Shown here piece by piece: positions 30,500 through 40,840 of a stretch of 64,000 bases of DNA (position 1 is its first letter; every line of letters starts with the position of its first letter). Source of the DNA: Fermentimonas sp. (lineage in GTDB: Bacteria > Bacteroidota > Bacteroidia > Bacteroidales > Dysgonomonadaceae); NCBI GenBank assembly GCA_028709385.1, contig JAQVXD010000010.1, forward strand, positions 1 through 64,000, read 5' to 3'. A program made the position numbers and the translations under genes. Below the pieces are notes generated by a model that was not told where the DNA came from, did not search any database, and worked only from the letters and a program-made list of their open reading frames with translations.

Positions 30500-30562
30500 A
30501 AGTAAATTAAGAGTGTAGTTCTACAATTGTTTTGAATAAACAAAAGTAAGCATTTTTCATTA

Positions 30563-30580
30563 AACCCCATTTTTGGGGTT
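30563..30580. promoter_or_regulatory. Palindrome AACCCCA-TTTT-TGGGGTT, candidate operator
   Basis: Perfect inverted repeat; second ACCCCA-N4-TGGGGT copy at 33156-33171. Confidence 0.55.
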
Positions 30581-30758
30581 GCTCCTCAATTAAAAGGACT
30601 CTAATTTTGTTTCATTCATTTGCTGTTATTTAATATAGTAAACATCTAATTATAATCATTTTACTGGTTATAAGTAGTATTGAAAATATTACAAAACCAT
30701 TTGATCATTTAATAACTATTTTTGTATTACCTTTGAAAAATTAAACACTCTTAATGCT

Positions 30759-32512
30759 ATGAGACATTTCCTGTTGTTTCTGATTATACCTTTTCATTCT
30801 ACTTTGTTACAGGCACAGCCGGCAGACTCCCTGTCACAATCCAGGATATTTACATCTTTAGCACAAGAATATGTTGAAAAAGACAGCATTGCCAAAGCAT
30901 TGGACTATTACGGGAAGTCACTCTCTTCACTGGCAGAAAATAATTCTAAGGAGTATGAATTAGAGACAGCTAAAGTTCTGGAAGCTATCGGAACCATATA
31001 TCAAAGCTTTGATGATTATGAAACAGCCTATTCTCATTATCAGGAGGCTGAACAGTTGTTACTAAAAAATAATGGCTACAATGAGCTGATCGGTATCTAT
31101 AGCAAGATGGCTAATATATTTCTAAGGAACAGCGACATTCAGCGTAATAAGCAGATTATAGAAAAATGTGATGAAATTATTGACAAGGTAACTGATAAGA
31201 ATGTACTGACAGGTTATTATACCAACAGAGGAAACGTTTATGGTTACGATGAGGATTACGAAACCTGTGATGAGTATTTCCAGAAGGCTTTGTCTATATT
31301 AAATGAAACGGGCAACCAGTACCGCTTGGGTATGCTTTACTACAATATGGGCTATTTTGAGGTGCAAAGGGATAATCTGCAAAAAGGTGAGGAGTATTAC
31401 ATAATGTCACTAAATACTTTTGAAAACGATGACAGTAAATTTGATATCTGCGATGGTATTTTCGCGCTGGGCAGGGTACTTTATTACAACCAAAAGTATG
31501 ATGAGGCAGAATCATACCTGATGAAGGCACTTTCCATGGCACAACAGATGGAGTCGAAGCTGCTTATGCGGAATGCATATATAACTCTTTCGTGGCTTGA
31601 ACATGACAGAGGAAATTATAAAGAAGCTTTTGAATATTCAGAAAATGGAGCTGAAATAGATACTGAACTTGTTTCGGAAAACACACAGAACAACTTGCAT
31701 TTTTAGAGGTAAAACATGAAACCGAAAAAAAGGAGCAACAGATATTATCTCTAACAAGGGAGAAAAAACTGATCTTATATTTAGGTGTTGCAGTTGGCAT
31801 AATGCTGCTGCTTTCACTGTTGCTGATGTTTGCCCGTCATAATATAAACAGGCATAAAATTGAACGTCTTAAGAAGGAGAAGCAACTGGTGGCTACTCAG
31901 TCAATTCTGGATGGTGAAACAGCAGAGCGTACGCGACTGGCTCGTGATCTTCATGACGGCTTGGGTGGAATGCTTTCAGCCGTTCGGTTTAATCTGTCGG
32001 GACTTAAAGATGGTAACACAGGAGCAACAATAGAAAGCACTGATGTTGAAATATTCAACAAAGCTCTTAATACTCTTGACGAATCTATTCGTGAATTGCG
32101 GCGTGTGGCTCATAACATGATGCCCGACTCACTGGCGAAGTATGGATTGAAGGCGTCGCTGACCGACTTCTGTAATAGTATCTCAATTGTTAAGTTTAAC
32201 TATTTCGGTAGTGGTGACAGACTCGATTCCAAGCTGGAAGTGATGATTTATCGTACGGTTCACGAGCTGATCAACAATTCATTGAAGCATTCGGGAGCAA
32301 AGGAGATAATTGTACAGATAATTCAGGAAGTTGACCGCATAGCAATCACAGTTCAGGATGATGGTCGGGGGTTTGATACATCTGCAACGTATGAAGGATC
32401 GGGACTCAATAATATCAAAGATCGTGTAGGTACATACAATGGGCGAATGGAAATATGGTCTAAAGAGAATGAAGGTACTGAAATTAGTGTTGAGTTTATT
32501 TTATCGGAATAA
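30759..32512 (+). pseudogene. TPR-containing sensor histidine kinase, interrupted by an apparent 1-nt deletion near 31678-31681
   Basis: ORF 30759-31706 (TPRs) ends ...ELVSENTQNNLHF*; the -1 frame reads ...EKHTEQLAFLEVKHETEKKEQQILSLTREKKLILYLGVAVGIM into the 31802-32512 kinase ORF (ARDLHDGLGGMLSAV, NNSLKHSGAKEI, DDGRGFD). Confidence 0.75.
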
Positions 32513-32528
32513 ATAAATAATCAGGAAC

Positions 32529-33140
32529 ATGATTCAAGTAAATATTACCGACGACCACAAGGTGTTAGTGGAAGGACTTTCACGCATAATCAATGATTCA
32601 AAAACCGCAAGAGTAGCTGCTACTGCCTACTCTGCATCAGAGTGCAGATGGATGCTTATGAGTAGATTACCCGATGTACTTCTGCTCGATATAAATCTGC
32701 CTGACGGTAATGGAATTGATCTATGTAGTGAGATTACAAGTAAATATCCAAAAATGAAAATATTGGCTCTCACAAGTTTTGCTGAGCTCACTGTCATTCG
32801 TCTTATGCTAGATGCAGGTGCTTTTGGTTATATTCTTAAAAATGCGATGGCAGACGAGATTATGCTGGGGATACAAACTGTAGCTTCCGGAGAACGTTTC
32901 CTCTGCGATGAGGTTGATTTGCTGCTTAAAAAACAGAGTGGACTGGAAATCATCCTCACTAAAAAGGAGCGCGAACTACTTGAACTTATCTGCGAGGGCT
33001 ACACCAGCAACGAAATAGCCGAACGTATGTTTCTGAGCGTTGAAACAATTAACAGTTACCGTAAAAATCTTCTGTTTAAACTTAATGCCAAGAACACTGC
33101 AGCTATGGTGAGAATAGCAATCGAGGAGAAATATATTTAA
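32529..33140 (+). CDS. NarL/LuxR-family response regulator
   Basis: VNITDDHKVLVEGLSRII; DVLLLDINLPDGNGI; LTKKERELLELICEGYTSNEIAERMFLSVETINSYRKNL. Confidence 0.93.
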   Translation: MIQVNITDDHKVLVEGLSRIINDSKTARVAATAYSASECRWMLMSRLPDVLLLDINLPDGNGIDLCSEITSKYPKMKILALTSFAELTVIRLMLDAGAFGYILKNAMADEIMLGIQTVASGERFLCDEVDLLLKKQSGLEIILTKKERELLELICEGYTSNEIAERMFLSVETINSYRKNLLFKLNAKNTAAMVRIAIEEKYI

Positions 33141-33155
33141 TTCCAAAATGTATAA

Positions 33156-33171
33156 ACCCCAATTCTGGGGT
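33156..33171. promoter_or_regulatory. Palindrome ACCCCA-ATTC-TGGGGT, candidate operator upstream of OmpA-family gene
   Basis: Same half-sites and N4 spacing as 30563-30580; lies 22 bp upstream of a TAATTTTG -7 element. Confidence 0.55.
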
Positions 33172-33231
33172 ATAATCAATTAACAATGCCATGTAATTTT
33201 GAATTTCGAATACATATAAAAAACAATTATC

Positions 33232-34533
33232 ATGAAAAGAGTGGTTTTACTATTAGGTTTTGGCTTGTTGTTTACAATTCAGGTTGATGCTCAGGGTTTT
33301 CTAAACAGATTGGGTAATTCTGTAAAAGGAGCGGTAGAGAATACCGTGGAGCGAAGAGCTATACAAAAAGCAGAGGAGGTAACTGAAAGTGCAATGGATG
33401 TGACAATTAATAAAAAAGATTCTGAAACAGAATCAATAACAGAATCAGAAATAAACTCTATAAGCGTTTCTGAGAATAAATCCGAGGATTCCAAAACTTC
33501 AACACAAAGCACGAAACAGGAACCACAGCAAAAGTTGTCGAGTACAAGCAAATATGATTTTGTACCTGGTGATCAGATTCTCTATTTTGACGATTTTTCT
33601 CAGGATGCAATTGGTGATTTCCCGGCACTATGGACTTCCAACGGCAGCGGGGAGGTTAAAACTGTGAATATTGCCCCAGGTAACTGGTTTCACATGAATG
33701 GTGAAGATGCAGTTTACTGTTATACTAAGGAGATTGATTTTCCAGATAACTTCATCGTAGAGTTTGATATTATCCCTGATGACGAGTATCTCTATGGAAC
33801 ACAGTTCACACTCTACAACGACTGGAAGGATGATACCAAAGAGCTGAATAATGACCTTTTTCCAGGTCTGGGAGGACTTCACCTGGCTCTAGAACATGAC
33901 AGATGGGAAAGCAGGGGCTACAAGGATGGCGAAGATTGGATTGATGGTGTAGCAACTAAAAACCCAGTTATTCGCGAAAAACTGAACCATGTTATAATTT
34001 GGATTCAAAAACGCAGAGTGAGAGTTTATCATCAGGATGAGAAGGTGTTGGATGTGCCGACAAATATATATCCCGATTTGAAGTTCAATCGTATGCGTTT
34101 CTCCGGATGGGACAGATACAGCGCTCCTTTTATTTCAAACCTTAAGATAACAAGCGCAGCACCCGACATGCGCAGCAAGTTGATAACTGAAGGTAAGCTG
34201 GTTACCTACGGAATCACTTTTGATGTGAATAAAGCTGACGTAAAACCTGAATCGTTTGGTACACTTAAGAGTATAGCTGATGTACTCAAAGAGAATGGAT
34301 CAGTTAATGTGAAAATTATTGGTCATACCGACAGTGATGGTGATGATGCTAAAAATCTTGAGCTCTCGCAACAAAGGGCTCAATCGGTAAAAAATGAGTT
34401 AATTAAAAACTTCGGTATAGATGCATCACGTATGGAAACTGAAGGGGCAGGAGAAACAAAACCTATTGCACCAAATGATTTTCCTGCCAACAAAGCACAA
34501 AACCGAAGGGTTGAGTTTGTAAAAATAAATTAA
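33232..34533 (+). CDS. OmpA-family C-terminal domain protein, secreted
   Basis: Signal peptide; VKIIGHTDSDGDDAKNLELSQQRAQSVKNELIKNFGIDASRMETEGAGETKPIAPN. Confidence 0.9.
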   Translation: MKRVVLLLGFGLLFTIQVDAQGFLNRLGNSVKGAVENTVERRAIQKAEEVTESAMDVTINKKDSETESITESEINSISVSENKSEDSKTSTQSTKQEPQQKLSSTSKYDFVPGDQILYFDDFSQDAIGDFPALWTSNGSGEVKTVNIAPGNWFHMNGEDAVYCYTKEIDFPDNFIVEFDIIPDDEYLYGTQFTLYNDWKDDTKELNNDLFPGLGGLHLALEHDRWESRGYKDGEDWIDGVATKNPVIREKLNHVIIWIQKRRVRVYHQDEKVLDVPTNIYPDLKFNRMRFSGWDRYSAPFISNLKITSAAPDMRSKLITEGKLVTYGITFDVNKADVKPESFGTLKSIADVLKENGSVNVKIIGHTDSDGDDAKNLELSQQRAQSVKNELIKNFGIDASRMETEGAGETKPIAPNDFPANKAQNRRVEFVKIN

Positions 34534-34546
34534 ACAGGGATTAAAC

Positions 34547-34578
34547 AGGGAGTTCATCAATTAACTCCCTATTTTTTT
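34547..34578 (+). terminator. Intrinsic terminator after OmpA-family gene
   Basis: AGGGAGTT catcaatt AACTCCCT followed by A and T-run. Confidence 0.85.
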
Positions 34579-34628
34579 TATTATGATATAATTATCGAAG
34601 AGATTTAATATCGAAAAAATCAAAAATC

Positions 34629-35303
34629 ATGAAACAGTTTTATATTCTGATGATAATGTTATTTTTTGCTTCACAGGCTATTAGTCAGGACTACGATTAT
34701 CTGAGTTTGTTAAACAGTTTCCCACCTGTACCTGATAACTCTCTTACAGGAAGTAAAGAGGAAAAAGAGAGTTTCATAAACAAACTTGAAGTAATAAACA
34801 GTTTACTGTGGGACCTTGAGGAAGCTCAAAAAGAAGCAAAGAGGAAAAGTGAGAGTGAGCCTTTTCCTTTCAATTTAAATAATAAGGATAGATTTGAAAA
34901 AGCCAAAGAAGAATGGGATTCACTTTTTCAGAAAGTTTTAAATGTAATAATGGATCATTCTCAAATAGAGTTAGATTTACTGGATCAATGGCGTTCTTAT
35001 GCAGCTTTACAAATGGCAGGTGAAGGAAAAGACAAGTTAAGTTTACACAAACAATTGGATAAAAATAACATAGAAAATCTTCAAGCACTTATCCAAGAAT
35101 GCAAAGAGATGACTCCCATAGTAGAAAAACTGGATAATTACACTGTGGATGGATATAAATTATCAAATAATGATGCAGGACTTTACATACTCCGTGAAGT
35201 GTATAATTCGTTTGAAACAGTTTATAGATATAATTTAGGTCCAAAAGAGCAAGATCCTCTTAACAGTTTGTTGGAGATGAGACAAATGTTTAATACTAAA
35301 TAG
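34629..35303 (+). CDS. Hypothetical secreted protein
   Basis: Intact ORF with signal peptide MKQFYILMIMLFFASQAISQ. Confidence 0.65.
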   Translation: MKQFYILMIMLFFASQAISQDYDYLSLLNSFPPVPDNSLTGSKEEKESFINKLEVINSLLWDLEEAQKEAKRKSESEPFPFNLNNKDRFEKAKEEWDSLFQKVLNVIMDHSQIELDLLDQWRSYAALQMAGEGKDKLSLHKQLDKNNIENLQALIQECKEMTPIVEKLDNYTVDGYKLSNNDAGLYILREVYNSFETVYRYNLGPKEQDPLNSLLEMRQMFNTK

Positions 35304-35313
35304 TTTCTTCTAA

Positions 35314-36882
35314 TTATTTAACCTCAATAAGTATTGGTGGAGGTAGTCTCAGGCTCTCATCTATCGCAATGGCTGCTGATCTGGTTGATGCCTGAGTCTC
35401 CCTGACATCTTTTCGCTTAAACTCTTCGAAAGAGTACTCTTCGCCTGCAAGTTGTTTAATTCTTTTCACAATCAACTCTCTGCCCTGAGCATTGATATAC
35501 CGAATATTGTCATTCATCAAACTTCTTAGTTCAGACCTCCAGACTCCTTTGGCGTAGGTGTAGCCTCCTTCATAAACTCCAACATAGGAGAAAGCAGGAT
35601 CCTTAATAAGATGTTGCCATAAAATTGTCTGAGGATTATTTGTCAGATCTACATTATCAAAAAATCCCCAAGATTGCCATTTTTTCAAGTCCTCTTTTTC
35701 AGAATCAGGAATTGTTGTATTATTATCAGTATACTCATCTGCCAGTTGCCCAAAACCATGCCCCGCTGCCTCGTGCTGAACCACTCCTCTGAAATCATTC
35801 GGGTAGCTCAGATTTGAGACAGGAACTACGGAAATTGACATACCATCTGAGAACGACCAGTTCGTACCTGCATACCTTGAACTATTTGTAATAATAGTAA
35901 TTTGTGTTTCTGTCAGGTCAGCACTCAGAGGAACCTTCTGTGCATACTCAAAAGCAGCAGTATGATCAATACTCATCCTGGTAGTAGTGGCACTCTCATA
36001 TTTAGCAGAAAACTTAGTTTTTTTGGTTGTCCCCATATCACTTATGCCACTTTCTTCAGAGAAAGCATAAACAATATAAACATCAAAATAATTTCTATAG
36101 GCTCTGTATGGTTCAATATCAAAGAAATGATCTATTGCTTCATACAGATTATCATTAAACTTTCCTGCTTTGACATCTTCAATTGTATAGCCATCACCAA
36201 GAAACACAAGGTCAATGCCATCACCTGCCGTAGAACTCTGCACTTTTACATAATCTCCATCACTTTGCTGGTAGTTAATCTGATTGATGGTTAGAGTATC
36301 TGTTCGATTTCTATCATTAAGTTTAAAAATCAATTCACCCGAACGATTAAGTGATGTGCCTACAAATTGTGAAATCTCAATGTTTACTTTAACTGAGTCT
36401 GGTCCCGTTTTTACACCTGTTATTGGAGATGCCTTAACCCATTGAGGTGTGGACAATATTGTCCACGCACTGCTCGCTGATACTTTAACTTCATAAGCCC
36501 CTCCATTGAGCGATGATTCAATTATATTATGAGAAAGTGATATCCAGCTCTCAATAACTTTTACATTTACAACCTTACTCATATTCCCATATTGTGTAGA
36601 CACTGTAACGGTTGCTTCACCTACATTAGTAGCACTTAAAATTCCTCTACTATTAACGGAGACAATATTCTCATTGCTGGAATTCCAGCTAAGGTTTTTA
36701 TTAGAAGCATCCGAAGGCAACACTACTGCTTTAAGCATAAAAGTATCACCTTCTACTATTGTTACACTGTTTTTATCAACTGAAATATCAGTAACCTTAA
36801 TAAACTCCGGTTCCTTTTCGCAAGAAACAAAAGAGATAAGAAAAATAAGAAAAACAGACAAAATCAAATCCTGCAAATTCAT
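35314..36882 (-). CDS. M64-type metallopeptidase lipoprotein with Big_2-like and BACON-like domains
   Basis: SCEKEPEF lipobox; ISVDKNSVTIVEGDTFMLKAVVLPSDASNKNLSWNSSN (Big_2); VSASSAWTILSTPQWVKASP (BACON); FLGDGYT...; HEAAGHGFGQLADEY zinc motif. Confidence 0.88.
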   Translation of the reverse strand: MNLQDLILSVFLIFLISFVSCEKEPEFIKVTDISVDKNSVTIVEGDTFMLKAVVLPSDASNKNLSWNSSNENIVSVNSRGILSATNVGEATVTVSTQYGNMSKVVNVKVIESWISLSHNIIESSLNGGAYEVKVSASSAWTILSTPQWVKASPITGVKTGPDSVKVNIEISQFVGTSLNRSGELIFKLNDRNRTDTLTINQINYQQSDGDYVKVQSSTAGDGIDLVFLGDGYTIEDVKAGKFNDNLYEAIDHFFDIEPYRAYRNYFDVYIVYAFSEESGISDMGTTKKTKFSAKYESATTTRMSIDHTAAFEYAQKVPLSADLTETQITIITNSSRYAGTNWSFSDGMSISVVPVSNLSYPNDFRGVVQHEAAGHGFGQLADEYTDNNTTIPDSEKEDLKKWQSWGFFDNVDLTNNPQTILWQHLIKDPAFSYVGVYEGGYTYAKGVWRSELRSLMNDNIRYINAQGRELIVKRIKQLAGEEYSFEEFKRKDVRETQASTRSAAIAIDESLRLPPPILIEVK

Positions 36883-37071
36883 ATTCCTGCAATTCTGTTT
36901 ATACAGTATTCATATTTCAATAACGTATAAAGGGCTCCAGGGTTTATCTAATAAAAATATTAAATCTATAAATATTAATAATTTAAAAAATTGTTTCAAA
37001 TTTTACTATTTAACTAATGCTACATTCAAACAACTACGAAATGATTTTGAATTTAGTTTACACTGGTATAA

Positions 37072-37138
37072 AACCTACCTCGCTCTATTGTAAAAGGACT
37101 TTATAAGGACGAGGTAAGAGCAAATTGAGAGGTAGGTT
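37072..37138. repeat. 10-bp perfect inverted repeat AACCTACCTC/GAGGTAGGTT with nested GCTCT/AGAGC
   Basis: Arms 37072-37081 and 37129-37138; nested arms 37082-37086 and 37117-37121. Confidence 0.5.
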
Positions 37139-37268
37139 GTAGCAATGTTACGATAAAGTACTTTTTTTCTGTGAAAGTGGTTACTATAGAATGTATATAA
37201 TAAAAAATAATTCGTAATCTTGTATTTCAAATTTTTTGTATCACATACTCATTTAAAACTATTAAGTT

Positions 37269-37757
37269 ATGAAATACATGGTTTTACTAGTATCACTTTT
37301 GATTGCAAACTTAGCATTTGGAAATACAACCAATATTTTGCAGAATGATACTACAATTACTAATCCTAATTACGACAAGCAACTTGCAGATAGATTAGGC
37401 GGTGATGATTACGGAATGAAATTATTTTATCTTGTTATTCTTAAAACAGGTACAAATAAAACTACAAACCAGGCTATTATTACCGAAAGTTTTAGAGGTC
37501 ACATGACAAATATAAATAGGTTGGTAAACGAAGGAAAGATGATTATTGCAGGTCCTTTGGGAAAGAACGAAAACAGCTACAGGGGCATATTTATTCTCAA
37601 TAACATCAATTCATTTGAAGAGGCAAGTGAGATTTTGAAAACGGACCCTGCAATTGAAAACGGACTACTGGAATACGAATTATATGAATGGTACGGGTCG
37701 GCTGCATTGCCTGAATATTTACCATTTTCTGATAAAATCTGGAAACTAAATCCTTAG
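37269..37757 (+). CDS. YCII-related domain protein, secreted
   Basis: Signal peptide; HMTNINRLVNEGKMIIAGPLGKNENSYRGIFILNNINSFEEASEILKTDPAIENGLLEYEL. Confidence 0.8.
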   Translation: MKYMVLLVSLLIANLAFGNTTNILQNDTTITNPNYDKQLADRLGGDDYGMKLFYLVILKTGTNKTTNQAIITESFRGHMTNINRLVNEGKMIIAGPLGKNENSYRGIFILNNINSFEEASEILKTDPAIENGLLEYELYEWYGSAALPEYLPFSDKIWKLNP

Positions 37758-37763
37758 TAAAAT

Positions 37764-38198
37764 ATGACACTAAAAGAAGCGACTATGCTCCTGCGTGATG
37801 CTGATTTGGAGCCAACTGACAGAGTTATTGAGGATAGTCTTGGCAAAGAAGCCTATAAAATTTACAGTACATTAATTGATATGATTACAGAGAAATATAA
37901 ACTTGCTTATGAATGGAGATTTTACAAGGACGGCAATGCTTGGCTTTGTAAGATTACAAATAAAAATAAGACTGTTTTTTGGCTTTCTATATGGGAAACA
38001 TTCACAAAGACAGGTTTTTATTTCACAGAAAAGACCATGGATGGAGTTAATGATCTTCCTATAAATAACGAAATAAAAGATAAATTTAATAATGCAGCTG
38101 CTATTGGCAAACTTTTTCCTTTAAGTTTGGATATTAAAAAGACAAGTGAGCTGAAAGATTTTGAGGAGATTGTAAAATATAAGTTGAAAGTACTTTGA
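37764..38198 (+). CDS. DUF3788-like protein
   Basis: EWRFYKDGNAWLCKITNKNKTVFWLSIWE. Confidence 0.65.
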   Translation: MTLKEATMLLRDADLEPTDRVIEDSLGKEAYKIYSTLIDMITEKYKLAYEWRFYKDGNAWLCKITNKNKTVFWLSIWETFTKTGFYFTEKTMDGVNDLPINNEIKDKFNNAAAIGKLFPLSLDIKKTSELKDFEEIVKYKLKVL

Positions 38199-38345
38199 TA
38201 ATTATTTAATAATGATTGAAATAAAAATGAATAATTTGTGTCTGACAATGATTTAAGTTGTGCTATATCGAGTGAACAATTATTATAAGGAGTTGCAGAA
38301 GATATTATGGAGATCTATTGGAAAAAAATACTAAGGTGTTATGGT

Positions 38346-39665
38346 TTATTTTTTTCCTTTCCTGATAATACTGGAAAGTGCACCTTCAGAATTTTTGTAA
38401 TCTCTTTTATTTCTGAATGGTTTTTTGAAAACAAGAATTGCTGTCACTGTCAAAAATAAAGACATTATTCCACCATAGAGAAAGGAGCTGTCAGGAAAAG
38501 CTTTGCCTAAAAAACCTGCAATCGGATAAGCTATAAACCACCAGAGATGAGAAAAAGCAAAGTGTGAACCATAAACATTTGCTTGATCTTTAACATCTAT
38601 ATTTTCGCCTATTAGGGTTTCTGAAGGCAAATCGGCTAATGTCTGCCCTATTCCGGCAAAAATCCATAAGATAATTAGTTGATTGAATGATGCGTAATTT
38701 GCAAAAGATACAGAAATTGATATTAGTAATGCTCCACTGATAAGCGAAACACTACGAGTCTTACTTTTATCTAAGCTTCCAAGCAGGAATGCAGTAATTG
38801 CTCCGCCTAAACCAAAGAATGCCATTATCAGACCATAGTGCGAATCATCTAATTGCATTGATGTTTTAACCAAGGCTACGGTGTTTACCAAAACGAGTGC
38901 TCCTGCTATTGCTGCTACAAATTCCATACTCAGCGAGAACCTCAGTATTTTATTGCCAAAAAGCAGATGTATGCCTTTGGTGACGCTGTTTAGGCTGGAC
39001 TTTAAATTGGTTTTTCGGACTGAAATAATATTTTGAATTGAATCCATTGGTATAGAGTGTATTATTATATAACTCAAAAATAGCATGGCTACGCTTACCA
39101 GAAATAGTTGTCTCACTCCTATCCACATAGTAAATATACCTGCTATAGCCGGACCGAAAACACTTAAGAGCTGAAACACTGCCATCGACAGGCCATTTGC
39201 TTCTCTATATTCGCTACGTTCAACTATCAATGGAATAATGGCTCTATATGTGGGTGTATAGAATGCAGCTGCAGCATTTAGCAAAAAAACCAATACATAA
39301 AGTTGCCATTCCGCTGAAATAAAAGGCATGAGACCTACAACCAGCATACGAATTAGTTGTGTCAACAAGAGAATATTTTTTCTCTTGAAATGGTCAGAAA
39401 CAATTCCGGAAAAAGGGGAAAGCATGATGTATGCCAAAACCCTCATTGTAAGTGCGAATGCAAGTATGGATGAGGTTTGGGTTGGATTTAATTCGTAAGA
39501 GATAAGAGCCAGGCCAAGCCATATAAAAGAATCACCAAGCAGGCTTGCAATTTGTGATGCAAAAAGTTTAGAGAAAGTTTTGTTCCTTAATGTCCTGAAT
39601 GGATGAATAATTTTTTTAAGCACGATTTTAGTAAAAAAAGTATAGTTTTGTAAATGAATATTCAA
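38346..39665 (-). CDS. MFS transporter
   Basis: Approx. 12 hydrophobic segments; SGIVSDHFKRKNILL loop motif. Confidence 0.9.
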   Translation of the reverse strand: MNIHLQNYTFFTKIVLKKIIHPFRTLRNKTFSKLFASQIASLLGDSFIWLGLALISYELNPTQTSSILAFALTMRVLAYIMLSPFSGIVSDHFKRKNILLLTQLIRMLVVGLMPFISAEWQLYVLVFLLNAAAAFYTPTYRAIIPLIVERSEYREANGLSMAVFQLLSVFGPAIAGIFTMWIGVRQLFLVSVAMLFLSYIIIHSIPMDSIQNIISVRKTNLKSSLNSVTKGIHLLFGNKILRFSLSMEFVAAIAGALVLVNTVALVKTSMQLDDSHYGLIMAFFGLGGAITAFLLGSLDKSKTRSVSLISGALLISISVSFANYASFNQLIILWIFAGIGQTLADLPSETLIGENIDVKDQANVYGSHFAFSHLWWFIAYPIAGFLGKAFPDSSFLYGGIMSLFLTVTAILVFKKPFRNKRDYKNSEGALSSIIRKGKK

Positions 39666-39827
39666 ATAATTTCTAATCCAGCCTTGTTTGATTATTATTA
39701 CAAAGTTAGTTATTTTCGTTATATTCTAAATAAGACACAACATTTGTTTTATAATAACACAAACTAATTATCAAATCATCAAAAACATACAGCTTTATAA
39801 TTTGTTATAAAATAAAAATTATAACAT

Positions 39828-40832
39828 ATGGAAACAATTAAGCAGGTGAAATTGGGCAGTCAGGGACTCGTTATACCAACTATTGGCCTTGGATGTATGG
39901 GAATGTCGAAACTAAAAGGATCAAGTATTTATGGTGAAGCGGATGAAAAGGAATCTATTGCCACAATACACAGATCATTTGAACTTGGTGGCAACTTTCT
40001 GGATACCGCCGATATGTATGGCGAAGGCGAGAATGAGAGACTGATTGCGAAAGCTGTAGCAGGTAATCGAGATAAATATATTATCGCAACTAAATTTGGT
40101 GTAGAAATGGATGATGAAGGCAATCGTACAGGAAAAGTCAATGGAAGCAAAAGATATCTGAGAAAGGCTGTAGAGCGTTCATTGCGAAATCTTAATACAG
40201 ATTATATCGACCTGTATTACCTGCATCGCTTAGATCTAAACACTCCAATTGAAGAAACAGTTGACGCTATGGCTGAGCTGGTTAAAGAGGGTAAGGTGAG
40301 ATATATTGGCTTGTCTGAAGTGGGTTCAGGCACTATCCGTAAAGCTCATAGCATATTTTCGCTGACTGCTGTTCAGTCGGAGTACTCTCTTTTTGAACGA
40401 CAGATTGAGGAGCTCGGCATCCTGAATACTATGAAAGAACTGGGAATCGGACTTATATCATACTCCCCACTTGGACGTGGATTTCTGTCTGGCACCATTA
40501 AACATCCCGAAGATTTGGAAGAGGGCGATTGGAGACGTTATATGCCTCGTTTTCAGAACGAACAGTTTTACAAAAACATTGAACTGCTAGAAAAGATCAA
40601 ACAGGTGGCTGAAGAGAAAAATATTACACCTTCGCAACTTGCATTAGCATGGATCATCTCAAAAGGACATGTGCCTATTCCAGGAACTAAAAGAGTTAAG
40701 TATGTAGAAGAAAATATTGCAGCTACAAGAATAGAAATTAGTCAGGAAGAACTATACCGACTGGAATCAATAATTCCTTTGGGAACTCATACGGGCGACA
40801 GATATGCTAATATGAGCGGTGTAAATTTGTGA
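39828..40832 (+). CDS. Aldo/keto reductase
   Basis: GLGCMGMSKLKGSS; FLDTADMYGEGENERLIAKAV; SLRNLNTDYIDLYYLHR; GLSEVG. Confidence 0.94.
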   Translation: METIKQVKLGSQGLVIPTIGLGCMGMSKLKGSSIYGEADEKESIATIHRSFELGGNFLDTADMYGEGENERLIAKAVAGNRDKYIIATKFGVEMDDEGNRTGKVNGSKRYLRKAVERSLRNLNTDYIDLYYLHRLDLNTPIEETVDAMAELVKEGKVRYIGLSEVGSGTIRKAHSIFSLTAVQSEYSLFERQIEELGILNTMKELGIGLISYSPLGRGFLSGTIKHPEDLEEGDWRRYMPRFQNEQFYKNIELLEKIKQVAEEKNITPSQLALAWIISKGHVPIPGTKRVKYVEENIAATRIEISQEELYRLESIIPLGTHTGDRYANMSGVNL

Positions 40833-40840
40833 TAAATCTA

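Noticed and set aside
35902-36294. 130-aa plus-strand ORF
   Set aside because: Antisense shadow of the M64 peptidase gene.
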